NCBI GenBank assembly: GCA_021773565.1
Contig: JAJFJZ010000008.1
Location: forward strand, 186,001-250,000
Source: Gammaproteobacteria bacterium
GTDB taxonomy: Bacteria > Pseudomonadota > Gammaproteobacteria > Pseudomonadales > Azotimanducaceae
Length of the DNA stretch: 64,000 bases
Reading direction: 5' to 3'
Under the pieces are notes generated by a model, which searched no databases, was not told where the DNA came from, and was given only the letters and a program-made list of their open reading frames with translations. Below, piece by piece: positions 63,624 to 64,000 of this stretch. Position 1 is the first letter of the stretch. Each line of letters starts with the position of its first letter. Made by a program: the position numbers and the translations under genes.

Positions 63624-64000
63624 GTGGACAACAATATCGGCCAGGTTCTGGCAAAGCGTGCCTTTTTGTCACCCAATCGTGAGGCCTATGTATCCGGCCA
63701 TTCGGGTTTAAGGCTCACATTTCGTGAACTTAATATGCGCTGTAATAAACTGGCTAATAGTTTTATTAGCGCGGGTGTAAAAAAGGAACAACGCGTTGCC
63801 ATGTTGTTGATGAATGGTGCGGAGTTCATGGAAGCTTACTTTGCGCTGGCAAAAATAGGCGCAGTGGTAGTTCCACTGAACTGGCGATTAGTTGCGGATG
63901 AACTGGAGTTCATTTTGAAAGACAGCGGTGCAACCAGTCTCATATTCGACAATGAATTTGTTGAGACAGTTTCTGAACTACACACACGTACCCAAACTGA
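63624..64000 (+). CDS. AMP-dependent acyl-CoA ligase, N-terminal part (continues beyond window)
   Basis: The first 125 codons of an adenylate-forming enzyme. The start is GTG 63624 with AGGGG 6 nt upstream. Visible family blocks are GLRLTFRELNMRCNKLANS, then RVAMLLMNGAEFMEAYFALAKIGAVVVPLNWRL, which resemble long-chain fatty-acid or benzoate-type CoA ligases. The catalytic motifs lie outside the window. It is divergent from the peroxiredoxin. Confidence 0.85.
   Translation, partial: MDNNIGQVLAKRAFLSPNREAYVSGHSGLRLTFRELNMRCNKLANSFISAGVKKEQRVAMLLMNGAEFMEAYFALAKIGAVVVPLNWRLVADELEFILKDSGATSLIFDNEFVETVSELHTRTQT

Noticed and set aside
1-64000. tRNA or rRNA genes, CRISPR arrays, insertion sequences, prophage
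   Set aside because: Reading through the window I saw no tandem spacer-repeat pattern, transposase, integrase or phage gene, and no recognisable rRNA or tRNA sequence; a tRNA search program would be needed to exclude tRNAs fully.

Overview
The window looks like chromosome of a marine-type gammaproteobacterium of roughly 47-48% GC (judged by eye). The evidence is a phoB-phoR-porin-pstSCAB-phoU regulon, an OxyR with both redox cysteines, RhlE, a proton-translocating transhydrogenase in three-gene form, small DUF2164 and DUF6316-like proteins, and many CoA-linked catabolic genes. Many genes start with TTG or GTG behind a good ribosome binding site. I see no rRNA, tRNA, CRISPR array, insertion sequence or prophage.

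Layout. 1-6.9 kb (minus): MATE exporter, amidase, diphosphomevalonate decarboxylase, phosphomevalonate kinase, then one open frame joining class II HMG-CoA reductase to mevalonate kinase and leaving the window. This is a mevalonate pathway operon in a lineage that normally uses the MEP route. 7-10.6 kb (plus): dienelactone hydrolase, PP2C phosphatase, ABC-2 type exporter. 10.6-12.6 kb (minus): a translationally coupled GAPDH pair, the first of which has lost the catalytic cysteine. 12.7-14.6 kb: CoA transferase, GFA-fold protein, DUF2164. 14.6-18.9 kb (minus): RND efflux pump. 19-28.5 kb: class II aldolase, then the complete phosphate sensing and uptake locus, preceded by ybaK.

28.5-32.2 kb: an alanine/sodium symporter with an unusual extra loop domain, a TauD-type dioxygenase and an FMN reductase. 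32.2-36.2 kb is an AT-richer signalling island (minus): membrane class III nucleotidyl cyclase, PilZ-acyltransferase fusion, a strong hairpin terminator, then a methyltransferase. 36.3-49 kb: mixed metabolic genes (PLP desulfhydrase/deaminase, inositol-phosphatase family enzyme, serine hydrolase, second CoA transferase, DUF3089 hydrolase, M20 amidohydrolase, DsbA-like, VOC, MFS, AlaX, MAPEG, Asp/Asn hydroxylase).

49.2-56.1 kb (plus): a tightly packed catabolic operon with a ChbG/YdjC deacetylase-like protein, acyl-CoA ligase, a cysteine-less thiolase-fold protein with its DUF35 partner, an SDR, and Rieske dioxygenase alpha and beta subunits. A thiolase-fold/DUF35 pair of this kind suggests Ltp2-like retro-aldol chemistry on a CoA-activated side chain, followed or preceded by ring dihydroxylation. 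56.1-64 kb: PurN, transhydrogenase, PhzF, RhlE overlapping OxyR, a convergent peroxiredoxin, and the beginning of another acyl-CoA ligase.

Most notable: the HMGR-mevalonate kinase fusion, the GAPDH/pseudo-GAPDH pair, the cyclase/PilZ-acyltransferase island with its hairpin, and the thiolase-fold/DUF35 catabolic operon.
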